Shown here: positions 34,137 through 43,024 of the stretch, one piece after another | Numbering within the stretch: the stretch's first letter is position 1 | Layout: every line of letters begins with the position of its first letter | Assembly (NCBI GenBank): GCA_944390285.1 | Contig: CALXPN010000008.1 | Span: forward strand, 1-54,343 | DNA length: 54,343 nt | Direction: 5' to 3' | Source: an uncultured Clostridia bacterium | GTDB taxonomy: Bacteria; Bacillota; Clostridia; TANB77; CAG-508 | The notes under the pieces: generated by a model | The model's input: only the letters and a program-made list of their open reading frames with translations | The model's database searches: none | Told to the model about the DNA's origin: nothing | Translations under genes and position numbers: made by a program

Positions 34137-35675
34137 ATGTTACTAAAATATATGGCTAAAAAGAGTATTACTAAAAATTACATATATAATATGGTATACC
34201 AAGTTCTAATATTAATATTACCTTTAATTACTACACCATACCTATCAAGAGTTTTAGGAGCAGAAGGAATTGGTATATATAGTTATACATATGCAATTGT
34301 TACATATTTTATTTTGTTTGGTTCACTTGGAGTTGCATTATATGGTCAAAGAGAAATTGCATATGCACAAGATAACCCAAGTAAAAGAAAACAAATTTTT
34401 TTAGAAATAGCAATTTTTAGAATAATAACCATTTCAATTGCAACAGTTTTTTATTATTTTCTTTTTGTAAATGGAAAAGAATATCAACTATATTATAAAA
34501 TTCTTATATTAGAACTTATGGCTGCTGCATTTGATATAAGTTGGTTTTTTCAAGGAATTGAAGAATTTAAAAAAACTGTTACAAGAAATGTTTTAGTAAG
34601 AATTTGTAGTGTAAGTTTAGTTTTTATTTTAGTTAAAAATACTGAAGATTTAGCTAAATTTACATTAATATATTCAATAGCAGATTTAATTGGTAATTTA
34701 TCTTTATGGATTTACTTACCCAAATATTTAAAAGGAATAAAAGTTACAAATTTAAATATTAAAAGACATCTTCCACATATAGTTATGCTTTTTATTCCGC
34801 AGATTGCAAATCAAATTTATAATATACTAGATACAACAATGATAGGTTGGCTTGTTGATGATAAATCAGAAACAGGTTTTTACGAACAAGGTCATAAAGT
34901 TATAAGATTACTTCTTACAGTTGTGAATTCTTTAGGAGTTGTTATGATTCCTAGGATGGCAAATGCATTTGCTAATAATGATAAAAAACAAATACATTCT
35001 TATATGAGAATGTCATTTAATTTCACATTTTTCTTATCATTTCCAATTATGTTTGGAATAATAAGTATATCAAAAGAATTTGTACCAATATTTTTTGGAG
35101 AAGGATATGATAAAGTAAATTATATTATATATGTTTTAAGTCCAATGATTTTACTAATGGGAATAGCAAATGTGCTTGGAACTCAATATTTACTTCCGAC
35201 TAAAAGGCAAAAAGAATATACAAGTTCAGTTACTATAGGGCTTATAATAAATTTTATATTAAATTATATTTTAATAAATCTATATCATTCAATAGGAGCA
35301 GCGATAGCAACAGTTATATCACAACTTATAGTTGATAGTTTACAATATAGACATGTAAAAGATGAAATTAGTCTTAAATCATTATTTAAAATGGCTAGCA
35401 AATATTTATTCTCAGCAATCATAATGTTTATAATGTGTTTTATGGTAAGATTAATGTTATCTACAAATATAATAACACAAGCAATTTATAATTTAGCTAA
35501 TAATTTAAATATGAGTACTTTATATGTATTTAACATCTTATCAATATTTATTCAGATATTAGCAGGAGTAATAACATATATTGGAATACTTATTGGAATA
35601 AAAGATCCATATATATTTAGTTTTATAAATAAAATAAAAAACAGATTTTTAAAAAGGAAAATAGTAAATGAATAA
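34137..35675 (+). CDS. polysaccharide flippase, Wzx / MOP superfamily
   Basis: Membrane protein of 512 aa with about 14 hydrophobic segments. The start LPLITTPYLSRVLGAEGIGIYSY is the standard N-terminus of Wzx-type oligosaccharide flippases (MATE/MOP superfamily). It should move a lipid-linked glycan across the membrane. No glycosyltransferases lie next to it, but an LCP gene is 1.1 kb upstream. AAGGGAGAG precedes ATG 34137. The 3' end overlaps nadD by 8 nt, so the two share a transcript. Confidence 0.88.
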   Translation: MLLKYMAKKSITKNYIYNMVYQVLILILPLITTPYLSRVLGAEGIGIYSYTYAIVTYFILFGSLGVALYGQREIAYAQDNPSKRKQIFLEIAIFRIITISIATVFYYFLFVNGKEYQLYYKILILELMAAAFDISWFFQGIEEFKKTVTRNVLVRICSVSLVFILVKNTEDLAKFTLIYSIADLIGNLSLWIYLPKYLKGIKVTNLNIKRHLPHIVMLFIPQIANQIYNILDTTMIGWLVDDKSETGFYEQGHKVIRLLLTVVNSLGVVMIPRMANAFANNDKKQIHSYMRMSFNFTFFLSFPIMFGIISISKEFVPIFFGEGYDKVNYIIYVLSPMILLMGIANVLGTQYLLPTKRQKEYTSSVTIGLIINFILNYILINLYHSIGAAIATVISQLIVDSLQYRHVKDEISLKSLFKMASKYLFSAIIMFIMCFMVRLMLSTNIITQAIYNLANNLNMSTLYVFNILSIFIQILAGVITYIGILIGIKDPYIFSFINKIKNRFLKRKIVNE

Positions 35676-36279
35676 TAAAAAAATTTTAGCAGTTTTTGGA
35701 GGATCATTTAATCCACCACTTAATTCACATTTTTCTCTAGCACAACAGATAGTTAATGAATATGATAATATAGAAAAAGTAATTTTTGTTCCAGTTAATT
35801 CTAAATATGAAAAACAAGATTTATTACCTAACAAACATAGATATAATATGTTAAAACTTGTATGTGATAAAAATGATAAATTTATTTTATCAGATATTGA
35901 AATAAAACAGGATAGACAATTATATACTTTAGAAACTTTGGAGTTATTGCAAGAACAATATCCAGAATATGAATTATGTTTTACTATAGGAACAGATAAT
36001 TTAAAAAGTTTTCCTACATGGAATAATCCAGAAGAACTATCTAAAAAATTTAAGATTTTGGTTATAGAACGAGATGAAGATAATATAGAAGCTATACTGG
36101 ATGAAAATGTTTTTTTGAAGGAACATAGAAATTCTTTTATAAAATTAAAGAAAAATATTAGAAGTAATATTAGTTCTAGTTTTGTAAGGGATAAATTAAA
36201 AAGAGGAAAATCTATTAGATATTTAACACCTGATGAAATTTACTATTACATAAAAGAGAATAAACTATATAACAATTAA
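35668..36279 (+). CDS. nadD: nicotinate-nucleotide adenylyltransferase
   Basis: Converts nicotinate mononucleotide plus ATP to deamido-NAD, 203 aa. The nucleotidyltransferase motif is FGGSFNPPLNSHFSLAQQ; the usual PPHxGH is PPLNSH here, with the second His kept. The C-terminal nucleotide-binding motif appears as ISSSFVRDKLKRGKS. It lies between the flippase (8-nt overlap) and nadE (23 nt), forming an NAD pair. Confidence 0.93.
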   Translation: MNNKKILAVFGGSFNPPLNSHFSLAQQIVNEYDNIEKVIFVPVNSKYEKQDLLPNKHRYNMLKLVCDKNDKFILSDIEIKQDRQLYTLETLELLQEQYPEYELCFTIGTDNLKSFPTWNNPEELSKKFKILVIERDEDNIEAILDENVFLKEHRNSFIKLKKNIRSNISSSFVRDKLKRGKSIRYLTPDEIYYYIKENKLYNN

Positions 36280-36302
36280 TTTTGTGAATGAAAGGAAATT
36301 AT

Positions 36303-37061
36303 ATGTCAGAAAAAGAAGATTTAATAAAAAAAATGAATGGCTCAATTGAATGGATAAAAAAATATGTAGAAAAAGCTGGAGTAAATGGAGTAGTTATAGG
36401 AAGTAGTGGTGGAAAAGATTCAGCTACAGTAATTGCTATGGCAACAAAAGCTCTTGGAAAAGAAAATGTAGTAACAGTTAGTATGCCTTGTAATTCTATA
36501 AAAGAAGATTTAGAAGATGCAAGATTAGTTGCTAAAACATTTGAAGTTCCATTATTAGAGATAGATTTATCTATGGTATATAATGAATTTGAAAATACAG
36601 TAAATAGTTCTTTAAAAACGATAAATAAAGAGATTATTCAAGAAGCAAAAATAAATTCTAAACCAAGATTAAGAATGACAACTTTATATTCAGTGGCACA
36701 AAGTTTAGGATATTTAGTTATGGGAACAGGTAATCTTTGTGAAAGTACAGTAGGATATACTACAAAATGGGGAGATAATGCGTCAGATTTTAATCCTATT
36801 GGAAATTTTACAGTATCTGAGGTTCTAGCGATAGGAGAACATCTAGGAGTTCCTGAAAAAATAATAAAAAAAGCACCAAATGATGGATTAGGTGGTAAAA
36901 CTGATGAAGAAAAAATGGGAGTCACATATAAACAAATAGAAGAATTTATAAAAACAGGAAAAGTTTCAGATAAGAATGCATTCGAAAAAATAAAAAAATT
37001 AAATGAGGCATCTGAGCATAAAAGAAAATTAGTTCCAACATATAATTTTAAGGAAGAATAG
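36303..37061 (+). CDS. nadE: NH3-dependent NAD+ synthetase
   Basis: Amidates deamido-NAD to NAD+, 252 aa, without a glutaminase domain, so ammonia-dependent. The P-loop SSGGKDSATV is the SGGxDS motif, and GTGNLCESTVGYTTKWGD is the conserved substrate segment. I take ATG 36303 because AAAGGAAA lies just before it; the in-frame ATG at 36288 has no such site. With nadD upstream and pncB converging from downstream, the window holds all three steps from nicotinate to NAD+. Confidence 0.94.
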   Translation: MSEKEDLIKKMNGSIEWIKKYVEKAGVNGVVIGSSGGKDSATVIAMATKALGKENVVTVSMPCNSIKEDLEDARLVAKTFEVPLLEIDLSMVYNEFENTVNSSLKTINKEIIQEAKINSKPRLRMTTLYSVAQSLGYLVMGTGNLCESTVGYTTKWGDNASDFNPIGNFTVSEVLAIGEHLGVPEKIIKKAPNDGLGGKTDEEKMGVTYKQIEEFIKTGKVSDKNAFEKIKKLNEASEHKRKLVPTYNFKEE

Positions 37062-37068
37062 ATAAAGT

Positions 37069-37133
37069 AAAAAATCTGCGTTATAATAAGTAATGTGTTG
37101 TAAATTACATACTTATTATGATGCAGATTTTTA
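37069..37133. terminator. bidirectional terminator between nadE and pncB
   Basis: A long stem pairs AAAAATCTGC (37070-37079) with GCAGATTTTT (37123-37132), continues through ATAATAAGTA/TACTTATTAT with small bulges, and carries A and T runs on both outer sides. It lies between the two convergent stop codons. Confidence 0.8.
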
Positions 37134-37144
37134 AATTTAATAAT

Positions 37145-38576
37145 TTATTTATTTTCTTCTAACATAGATTGTTTTAATTTCCATAAATTTTTTGATAAAT
37201 CAACAAAATATCTGTGAGGATTATCAATACGTTTTATTTCATCCCAAAATGTATTTAAATCATTTTTTGAATATTCAGCTATTTCTTTTAAAGTTGGAGG
37301 TGTATATACTAATTTTCCATTTTTAAATACGGGAATTTGAAGTTCTTTAATATAATAATTATTTAATTCTTTCTTTTTCCAAGTATTTATTGGATCAAAA
37401 ATAATATATTCTTTTTCTGAAATTTTTTCATCATAAAGAGCAATTAAATCTGCAATTGCTTTATTATCTTTTTTTGAATAAAATCTATAAAGTTTTTTAA
37501 AACTTGGATTTGTGATTTTATCTACATTTTCACTAATTTTAATTTTAGGAATAATATTCCCATTTTTTTCTATTGCAGAAAGTTTATATACTCCTCCAAA
37601 AACAGGATCACTTTTTGCAGTAATTAAATTTTCTCCAACTCCAAAAGAATCAATTTTAGCATCTTGCTCAAATAGAGAAGTTATAAGTTTTTCATCTAAT
37701 GAATTTGTTACACATATTTTACAATCTGGATATCCTGATTCATCTAGTTTTTTTCTAACTTCTTTAGAAAGATAAGCTAAATCACCACTATCTAATCTTA
37801 CAGCTATTGGTCTAATTCCTTTAGGTTTTAAGATTTTATCAAATACTTTTATTGCATTTGGAAGACCACTTTCAAGTGTATTATAAGTATCTATTAAAAA
37901 AGTACAATTATTAGGATAAATTTCTGCATATGTTTTAAATGCATCATATTCTGAATCAAAACTTTGAATCCAGCTGTGAGCCATTGTCCCACTTGCAGGT
38001 ACATCAAAATTTTTTGCAGATAATGTGCAAGAGGTTCCGTATTGCTCCACCAATAATTGCAGCTCTTGCTCCATATACTGCGGCATCTACTCCATGTGCA
38101 CGTCTTGCACCAAATTCCATAACAGGACAATTTTTAGCTTGATTTACAATACGTCTAGTTTTAGTTGCAATTAAACTTTGATGATTAATTGTCAAAAGAA
38201 GCATAGTTTCTAAAATTTGTGCTTCTATAATAGGAGCTTTTACAGTAATTAATGGTTCATTTGGAAAAACAACAGTGCCTTCTGGTACTGCCCAAATACT
38301 TCCTGTAAATTTAAAATTTTTTAAATAATTTAAAAATTTTTCTGAGAAAATTTTTTGTTTTTTTAAAAATTTGATATCATCTTCTGAAAAATGTAAATTT
38401 TGTATAAAATCTATTATTTGTTCAAGTCCTGCACAAATGGCATATCCACCATTATCAGGGATTTTTCTGAAAAATACATCAAAATAAGCAATATTATTCA
38501 TGTTTTTTATAAAATATCCATTTGCCATTGTAAATTCATAAAAATCTGTAACTAAATTTAATTTTGTTTCATTCAT
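37145..38576 (-). CDS. pncB: nicotinate phosphoribosyltransferase, needs +1 frameshift
   Basis: Makes nicotinate mononucleotide from nicotinate and PRPP, about 477 aa when read through. Family segments are present: LVTDFYEFTMANGYF at the start, the EFGARRAHGVDAA active-site region and LDSGDLAYLS further on. The start is ATG 38576, behind TTGGAG. Codon 180 is CGG and the frame stops 11 codons later. Dropping its C gives IIGGAI-GTSCTLSAKNFDVP, which is the expected sequence (GTSC-NxxA region), open to the stop at 37145. Neither half is likely to be active alone. It supplies the substrate of the neighbouring NadD and NadE. Confidence 0.9.
38037..38039 (-). other. CGG codon at a +1 frame break (pncB)
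   Basis: The minus-strand context is GGA GCA ATA CGG AAC CTC. Omitting the C gives ATA GGA ACC TCT (I G T S). There is no homopolymer at the site to explain an indel. Confidence 0.85.
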
Positions 38577-38683
38577 AATAAAATTCTCCAATTTTTATTT
38601 ATATTTGAAAGATTATATAATAATATTTACAAATTTGCAAAGTTTTAATTATTAAATTTAATAAAAAATTAATATTTTTTTAA

Positions 38684-38711
38684 TTGTTTTTTTGTAGAAT
38701 AATAGTATAAT
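38684..38711 (+). promoter_or_regulatory. promoter of 38755
   Basis: TTGTTT (38684-38689), a 16-nt spacer and TATAAT (38706-38711). Confidence 0.5.
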
Positions 38712-38754
38712 TAATATACTAATATTTATTAAATGATTTATTAGGAGGTATAAT

Positions 38755-39297
38755 ATGGAATATTTTGTAAAAATTATAAAGAAAACAGGTGTGCAATCAC
38801 TAATTTCGTCTATTATATTTGCAATACTTGGAATAATTTTAATAATAGCACCAGAAACTACAGTAAAAGTCATTTCTTATATGCTTGGTAGTATGTTTAT
38901 GTTAGTTGGAATATATAAAATAATAAGTTACTTTTCAAATAAAGGAAATTATGATTTTTACAATTATGATATGGCATTTGGAATAATTGCAATTATACTT
39001 GGGATAATCACAATAGTATATAGCAGAGAAATTGGAACTATTTTTAGAATATTAATAGGATTATGGATAATATATAGTTCTATTATAAGATTTAGTTTAT
39101 CAATGAAATTAAAAACTTTAGGAACTAACATATGGAGTTATAGCTTGTTTATAGCAATAATAATGTTTATTTGTGGTATATATACTCTAATGACTTCAAA
39201 CATAATAGTAATGACAATAGGAGTAGTAATTTTAATTTATGCAATTTTAGATATAATAGAAAGTATAATATTTTTATCAAATATGAAAGATATATAA
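38755..39297 (+). CDS. DUF308 membrane protein (HdeD-like)
   Basis: Encodes 180 aa with six hydrophobic segments arranged as repeated short hairpins. Phrases such as SSIIFAILGIILIIAPETTV and GIIAIILGIITIVYSREIG show the internal repeat of the DUF308/HdeD family. In E. coli HdeD relates to acid resistance, but Firmicute members are uncharacterised. AGGAGG precedes ATG 38755. It is probably monocistronic. Confidence 0.82.
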   Translation: MEYFVKIIKKTGVQSLISSIIFAILGIILIIAPETTVKVISYMLGSMFMLVGIYKIISYFSNKGNYDFYNYDMAFGIIAIILGIITIVYSREIGTIFRILIGLWIIYSSIIRFSLSMKLKTLGTNIWSYSLFIAIIMFICGIYTLMTSNIIVMTIGVVILIYAILDIIESIIFLSNMKDI

Positions 39298-39371
39298 AAT
39301 TTGATGTAGACAAATGTCATTTTTTTGTATAAAATATAAATGTTAATCTAATACAAGAAAGGATATACAAA

Positions 39372-40565
39372 ATGGAAAGCAGTACTTTAGATGAAGAAGA
39401 TGTAATTAATATAGGAACAGCCAGAAGAACGAGAAAAACTAGAATTGCAGAAGAAAGTAAAAGAGAAAAATTAAGAAGAAGAAATCACAAAGAACAAAAG
39501 AATAATCTAATAGTTTCTAAGGTTTTTACAATATTGTTTAGTCTAGGAACACTTGGAATATTAGTAGTTATGTTTTTGCTTTATGGACCATATGCAGGAT
39601 TTAGGGAATGGCTTGTTACAACAGCTATGACAACTATGACACATCAATATTTTGCTACATGGTTTTATGACGAACAAACGATAAATTACATACTAGATAA
39701 AAATAGAATAATTGAGACAGATGAAATTACAGATACAAATGCAATAAATGTTGGTGCTTCAAATGAAGTAACAGAATACGAAAATGAGTATGAAAGAGCA
39801 ATTTTAGAAAGAGATCCTAAAAATAATGATTATAAAATAATAGAAATTGATGAAAAGAAATTTGATGGATATTTAGTTGCAGTTTATGATGCATCAAGAG
39901 TAAAAACTGTAGTAACAGAAAACTTAGGTAAATCAGGACAATATTTGACAACAATGGCTAAAGATAATGATGCCTTAATTGCAATTAATGGAGGTGGATT
40001 TAATGACCCGAATTTCAACAGCACAGGAGGACAACCTTTAGGTATAACTGTGACAGATGGTGAGTATGTAACAACAGCTAAATATAGTGGATCTGGAGGA
40101 ATTATAGGTTTCACAGAAGATGATAAATTAGTTTTAGGAAAAATGTCTTTATCTGAAGCAAAAGAGCAAGGAATAAGAGATGCAGTTACATTTGGTCCAT
40201 TTTTAATAGTTAATGGAAAAGCTTCTGAAGTATTAGGAAATGGTGGTTGGGGAACAGCTCCAAGAACAGCTATAGCACAAAGAAAAGATGGAATAGTATT
40301 ATTCTTAGTATTAAACGGAAGAACTGTTTCAAAACCAGGTGCAGACATGGATGATTTAATAGAAGTACTTGAAAGATATGGAGCATACAATGCTGCAAAT
40401 TTAGATGGTGGAACTTCAAGTGTTTTGGTTGTAAATGATACAATTGTAAATGATCCAATAGATAGCACAGGAGCACATAAAACAAGACCAATTGCTACAG
40501 GATTTATAGTAACAAAAGATGATAGTGATGATAGTGATCATACACTTGTAGAAGATAAATTATAA
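39372..40565 (+). CDS. phosphodiester glycosidase (NAGPA domain) membrane protein
   Basis: Encodes 397 aa. A basic cytoplasmic N-terminus (about 50 residues) and one membrane helix (about 53-75) anchor an extracellular NAGPA domain (about 150-390). Diagnostic segments are AINGGGFNDPNF, GPFLIVNG, APRTAIAQRKDG and NLDGGTSSVLVV. The family includes the human uncovering enzyme and bacterial exopolysaccharide phosphodiester glycosidases. It likely trims a phosphodiester-linked sugar in the cell wall. The short acidic tail (DDSDDSDH) is unusual. GAAAGGA precedes ATG 39372. Confidence 0.88.
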   Translation: MESSTLDEEDVINIGTARRTRKTRIAEESKREKLRRRNHKEQKNNLIVSKVFTILFSLGTLGILVVMFLLYGPYAGFREWLVTTAMTTMTHQYFATWFYDEQTINYILDKNRIIETDEITDTNAINVGASNEVTEYENEYERAILERDPKNNDYKIIEIDEKKFDGYLVAVYDASRVKTVVTENLGKSGQYLTTMAKDNDALIAINGGGFNDPNFNSTGGQPLGITVTDGEYVTTAKYSGSGGIIGFTEDDKLVLGKMSLSEAKEQGIRDAVTFGPFLIVNGKASEVLGNGGWGTAPRTAIAQRKDGIVLFLVLNGRTVSKPGADMDDLIEVLERYGAYNAANLDGGTSSVLVVNDTIVNDPIDSTGAHKTRPIATGFIVTKDDSDDSDHTLVEDKL

Positions 40566-40632
40566 TAGCATTTTATAAAATGAATATTTAAATATAGGAA
40601 AAATAACTCTCAAAAAAGTGAGTTAAATAGTT

Positions 40633-40686
40633 AAAAAGGAGCCAATTTGATGTAAAATATAATTTGCAGATTGGTTTCTTTTTTAT
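40633..40686 (+). terminator. terminator after the phosphodiester glycosidase gene
   Basis: AAAAAGGAGCCAAT pairs with ATTGGTTTCTTTTT (two G-T pairs) around a 23-nt loop and runs into T residues. A small AACTC/GAGTT hairpin lies just before it (about 40606-40625). Confidence 0.65.
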
Positions 40687-40705
40687 TTAATTAAGAAAAA
40701 ATGTA

Positions 40706-40734
40706 TTGATTTATGTGTTTTTTTAAAATATAAT
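40706..40734 (+). promoter_or_regulatory. promoter of the VanW-family gene
   Basis: TTGATT (40706-40711), 17 nt and TATAAT (40729-40734), about 30 nt before ATG 40768. Confidence 0.55.
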
Positions 40735-40767
40735 AATATAGAATTTATAAATAATAGAGGAATAAAC

Positions 40768-42270
40768 ATGCCAAAATTTGAAATATTTAAAGGAAATTCA
40801 CAAAAGGTATTAAAAAATTTTAGACATGATAATGTTTTTCTTGTCTTTTTTATATTGTTTGCTATTGTATTAGGCATTTTTATTGCTGGATGTATAGCTT
40901 TTTATACAAATCAACAAAATAGTAATGTAATTCAATCAGGGGTATATATAAAAGGAATAAATGTATCTGGATTAACAAAAGAAGAAGCTATAGAAGTTGT
41001 GCAAAAAGAATTATCTTATCAAATGAATGATCATATAGAACTTATATATAAAAATTATAATTATTATGTTGAAATAGAACAAATTGAAGCTAAATTCGAT
41101 ATAGAATCTTCTGTAGAATATGCCTATAATATAGCAAAATCTGGTAATTTCTTTAAAGATGTAAAAGATTATATAACTGTACTTATGACACATGTAAATA
41201 TAGAACCAAAACTAATATATAATGATGAAGCATTAATGTCATATTTGCAAATTATTGAAGCAAATCTTCCAGATCAACTACAGCAGTATGGATACTATAT
41301 AGAAGATGATGAACTTATTATAACAAATGGAGTAAATGGTGCAGGTATAAAATATGATGAATTAAAAGAATTGATTTTAGAAGCTATTCAAGATATTAGT
41401 TATTCTAGAAGTTATATTCAAATTCCTACATATGTTCAATACCCGGATCCGATAGATTTGGAAACTGTACATAATGAAATATATAGACAAGCAGAGGATG
41501 CATATTTTACAACAGAACCATATGCAGTTTTTGCAGATGTTACAGGTATAGACTTTAATGTTGAAGAAATGCAAGCTAAAATAGATGAAAATCCAGAAGC
41601 AGAAGAGTATACAATAGAACTAGATTATACAGAACCTAATGTTACAGTCAATGATTTAGGAAAAGAAGCTTTTCCTGATTTACTTGCATCTTATTCAACT
41701 AATTATGCTACAAGTAATAAAGATAGAACTACAAATTTAAGATTAGCAGCAGAAAAAATAAACGGAACAGTAGTAATGCCAGGTGAGATTTTTTCCTATA
41801 ACGCAGTGGTTGGGAAAAGAACAATCGCTGCAGGATATAAAGAAGCAGCAATTTATCAAGATGGAGAAGTAACTTCAGGTCTTGGTGGAGGAATTTGTCA
41901 AATTTCTACTACACTTTATAATGCGGCTATTGCAGCAAATATGGAAATAGAAAGTAGAAGGAATCATATGTTTGTTCCATCTTATTCAGAACCTGGAAAA
42001 GATGCAACAGTTGTATGGGGCTCAACAGATTTTAAATTTAAAAATAGAAGAGAATATCCGGTAAAAATAGAAGCATCAGTGAGTGACGGAGTAGCTAATG
42101 TAAGTTTTTATGGTTTAAAAACAGATGATGAATATGAACTTTCAATTGAATCTAGAATTATAAAGTCAACAAGTACATCACTTGTTGTAGAATCATATAG
42201 GGTTTATAAAAAAGATGGAGAAATTGTAAAAAGAGATAAATTATATACAGATACATATAAAAAACAATAA
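40768..42270 (+). CDS. VanW family protein with peptidoglycan-binding-like domains
   Basis: Surface protein of 500 aa. One membrane helix (about residues 28-52) is followed by PG_binding_4-like domains (VYIKGINVSGLTKEEAIEVV is the usual first strand) and the VanW domain (about 310-430: SYNAVVGKRTIAAGYKEA, GGGICQISTTLYNAAI, RRNHMFVPSY). The family name comes from vancomycin-resistance clusters, but chromosomal members of this form are common in Clostridia and no van ligase genes are nearby, so resistance should not be inferred. It is followed 20 nt later by trmB. Confidence 0.88.
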   Translation: MPKFEIFKGNSQKVLKNFRHDNVFLVFFILFAIVLGIFIAGCIAFYTNQQNSNVIQSGVYIKGINVSGLTKEEAIEVVQKELSYQMNDHIELIYKNYNYYVEIEQIEAKFDIESSVEYAYNIAKSGNFFKDVKDYITVLMTHVNIEPKLIYNDEALMSYLQIIEANLPDQLQQYGYYIEDDELIITNGVNGAGIKYDELKELILEAIQDISYSRSYIQIPTYVQYPDPIDLETVHNEIYRQAEDAYFTTEPYAVFADVTGIDFNVEEMQAKIDENPEAEEYTIELDYTEPNVTVNDLGKEAFPDLLASYSTNYATSNKDRTTNLRLAAEKINGTVVMPGEIFSYNAVVGKRTIAAGYKEAAIYQDGEVTSGLGGGICQISTTLYNAAIAANMEIESRRNHMFVPSYSEPGKDATVVWGSTDFKFKNRREYPVKIEASVSDGVANVSFYGLKTDDEYELSIESRIIKSTSTSLVVESYRVYKKDGEIVKRDKLYTDTYKKQ

Positions 42271-42290
42271 AATATTATTTTGAGGTAAAA

Positions 42291-42941
42291 ATGAGAATTA
42301 GAAGAAAGAAATGGGCTAAAGAAGAATTAGAAAATGCAAATTTCTATATAGATAAACCAGATGAATTTAAAGGAAAATGGAAAGAAAAATTTAAAAAAAA
42401 TCAACCTCTTCACATAGAATTAGGTTGTGGAAAGGGTTCATTTATAGCAAAATTAGCTTCAGAGCATAGAGATATAAATTATATAGCAGTAGACATGATA
42501 GAAGCTATGTTAGGTCTTTCAAAAAGAAATATAGAAAAATCATATAATTTTAAGATGCCAGAAAACTTGTATTTAATAAGAAAAAATGTAGAGCAAATTA
42601 CAGATGTATTTGATATATCTGATGGGATAGAAAGAATTTATATAAATTTTTGCAATCCATGGCCAAAGAAAAAACATAATAAAAAAAGATTAACACATAC
42701 AAGACAATTAGAATTGTATAAAAAATTTTTAATAAAAAATGGAGAAATTTATTTTAAAACAGATTCAGATGAATTATTTGAGGCAAGCCTTGGGTATCTA
42801 AATAAAGCAGGATTTTCTATAATTTCTAAAACGTATGATTTACATAAGGATATGATTTTTGAGCAAAATATTGCAACAGAGCATGAAAAAATGTTTACAG
42901 AAGAAGGAATAAAAATAAAAGCATTAATTGCTAAACTTTAG
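42291..42941 (+). CDS. trmB: tRNA (guanine-N7-)-methyltransferase
   Basis: SAM-dependent enzyme making m7G46 in tRNA, 216 aa. Motif I is HIELGCGKGSFIAKLA. The catalytic and tRNA segments INFCNPWPKKKHNKKRLTH and YFKTDSDELF are diagnostic of TrmB. TGAGGT precedes ATG 42291. Confidence 0.95.
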   Translation: MRIRRKKWAKEELENANFYIDKPDEFKGKWKEKFKKNQPLHIELGCGKGSFIAKLASEHRDINYIAVDMIEAMLGLSKRNIEKSYNFKMPENLYLIRKNVEQITDVFDISDGIERIYINFCNPWPKKKHNKKRLTHTRQLELYKKFLIKNGEIYFKTDSDELFEASLGYLNKAGFSIISKTYDLHKDMIFEQNIATEHEKMFTEEGIKIKALIAKL

Positions 42942-43024
42942 TTAATAGCTTTAAAATATTTAAGTTTATTTTAAGGTTATATATATAAAATTTAAACGAA
43001 TATTAAATAGAGGAGGACAAGACT

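Noticed and set aside
40768..42270. VanW as a sign of vancomycin resistance
   Set aside because: No van ligase, dehydrogenase or two-component genes are nearby; VanW-domain proteins are common chromosomal surface proteins in Clostridia.
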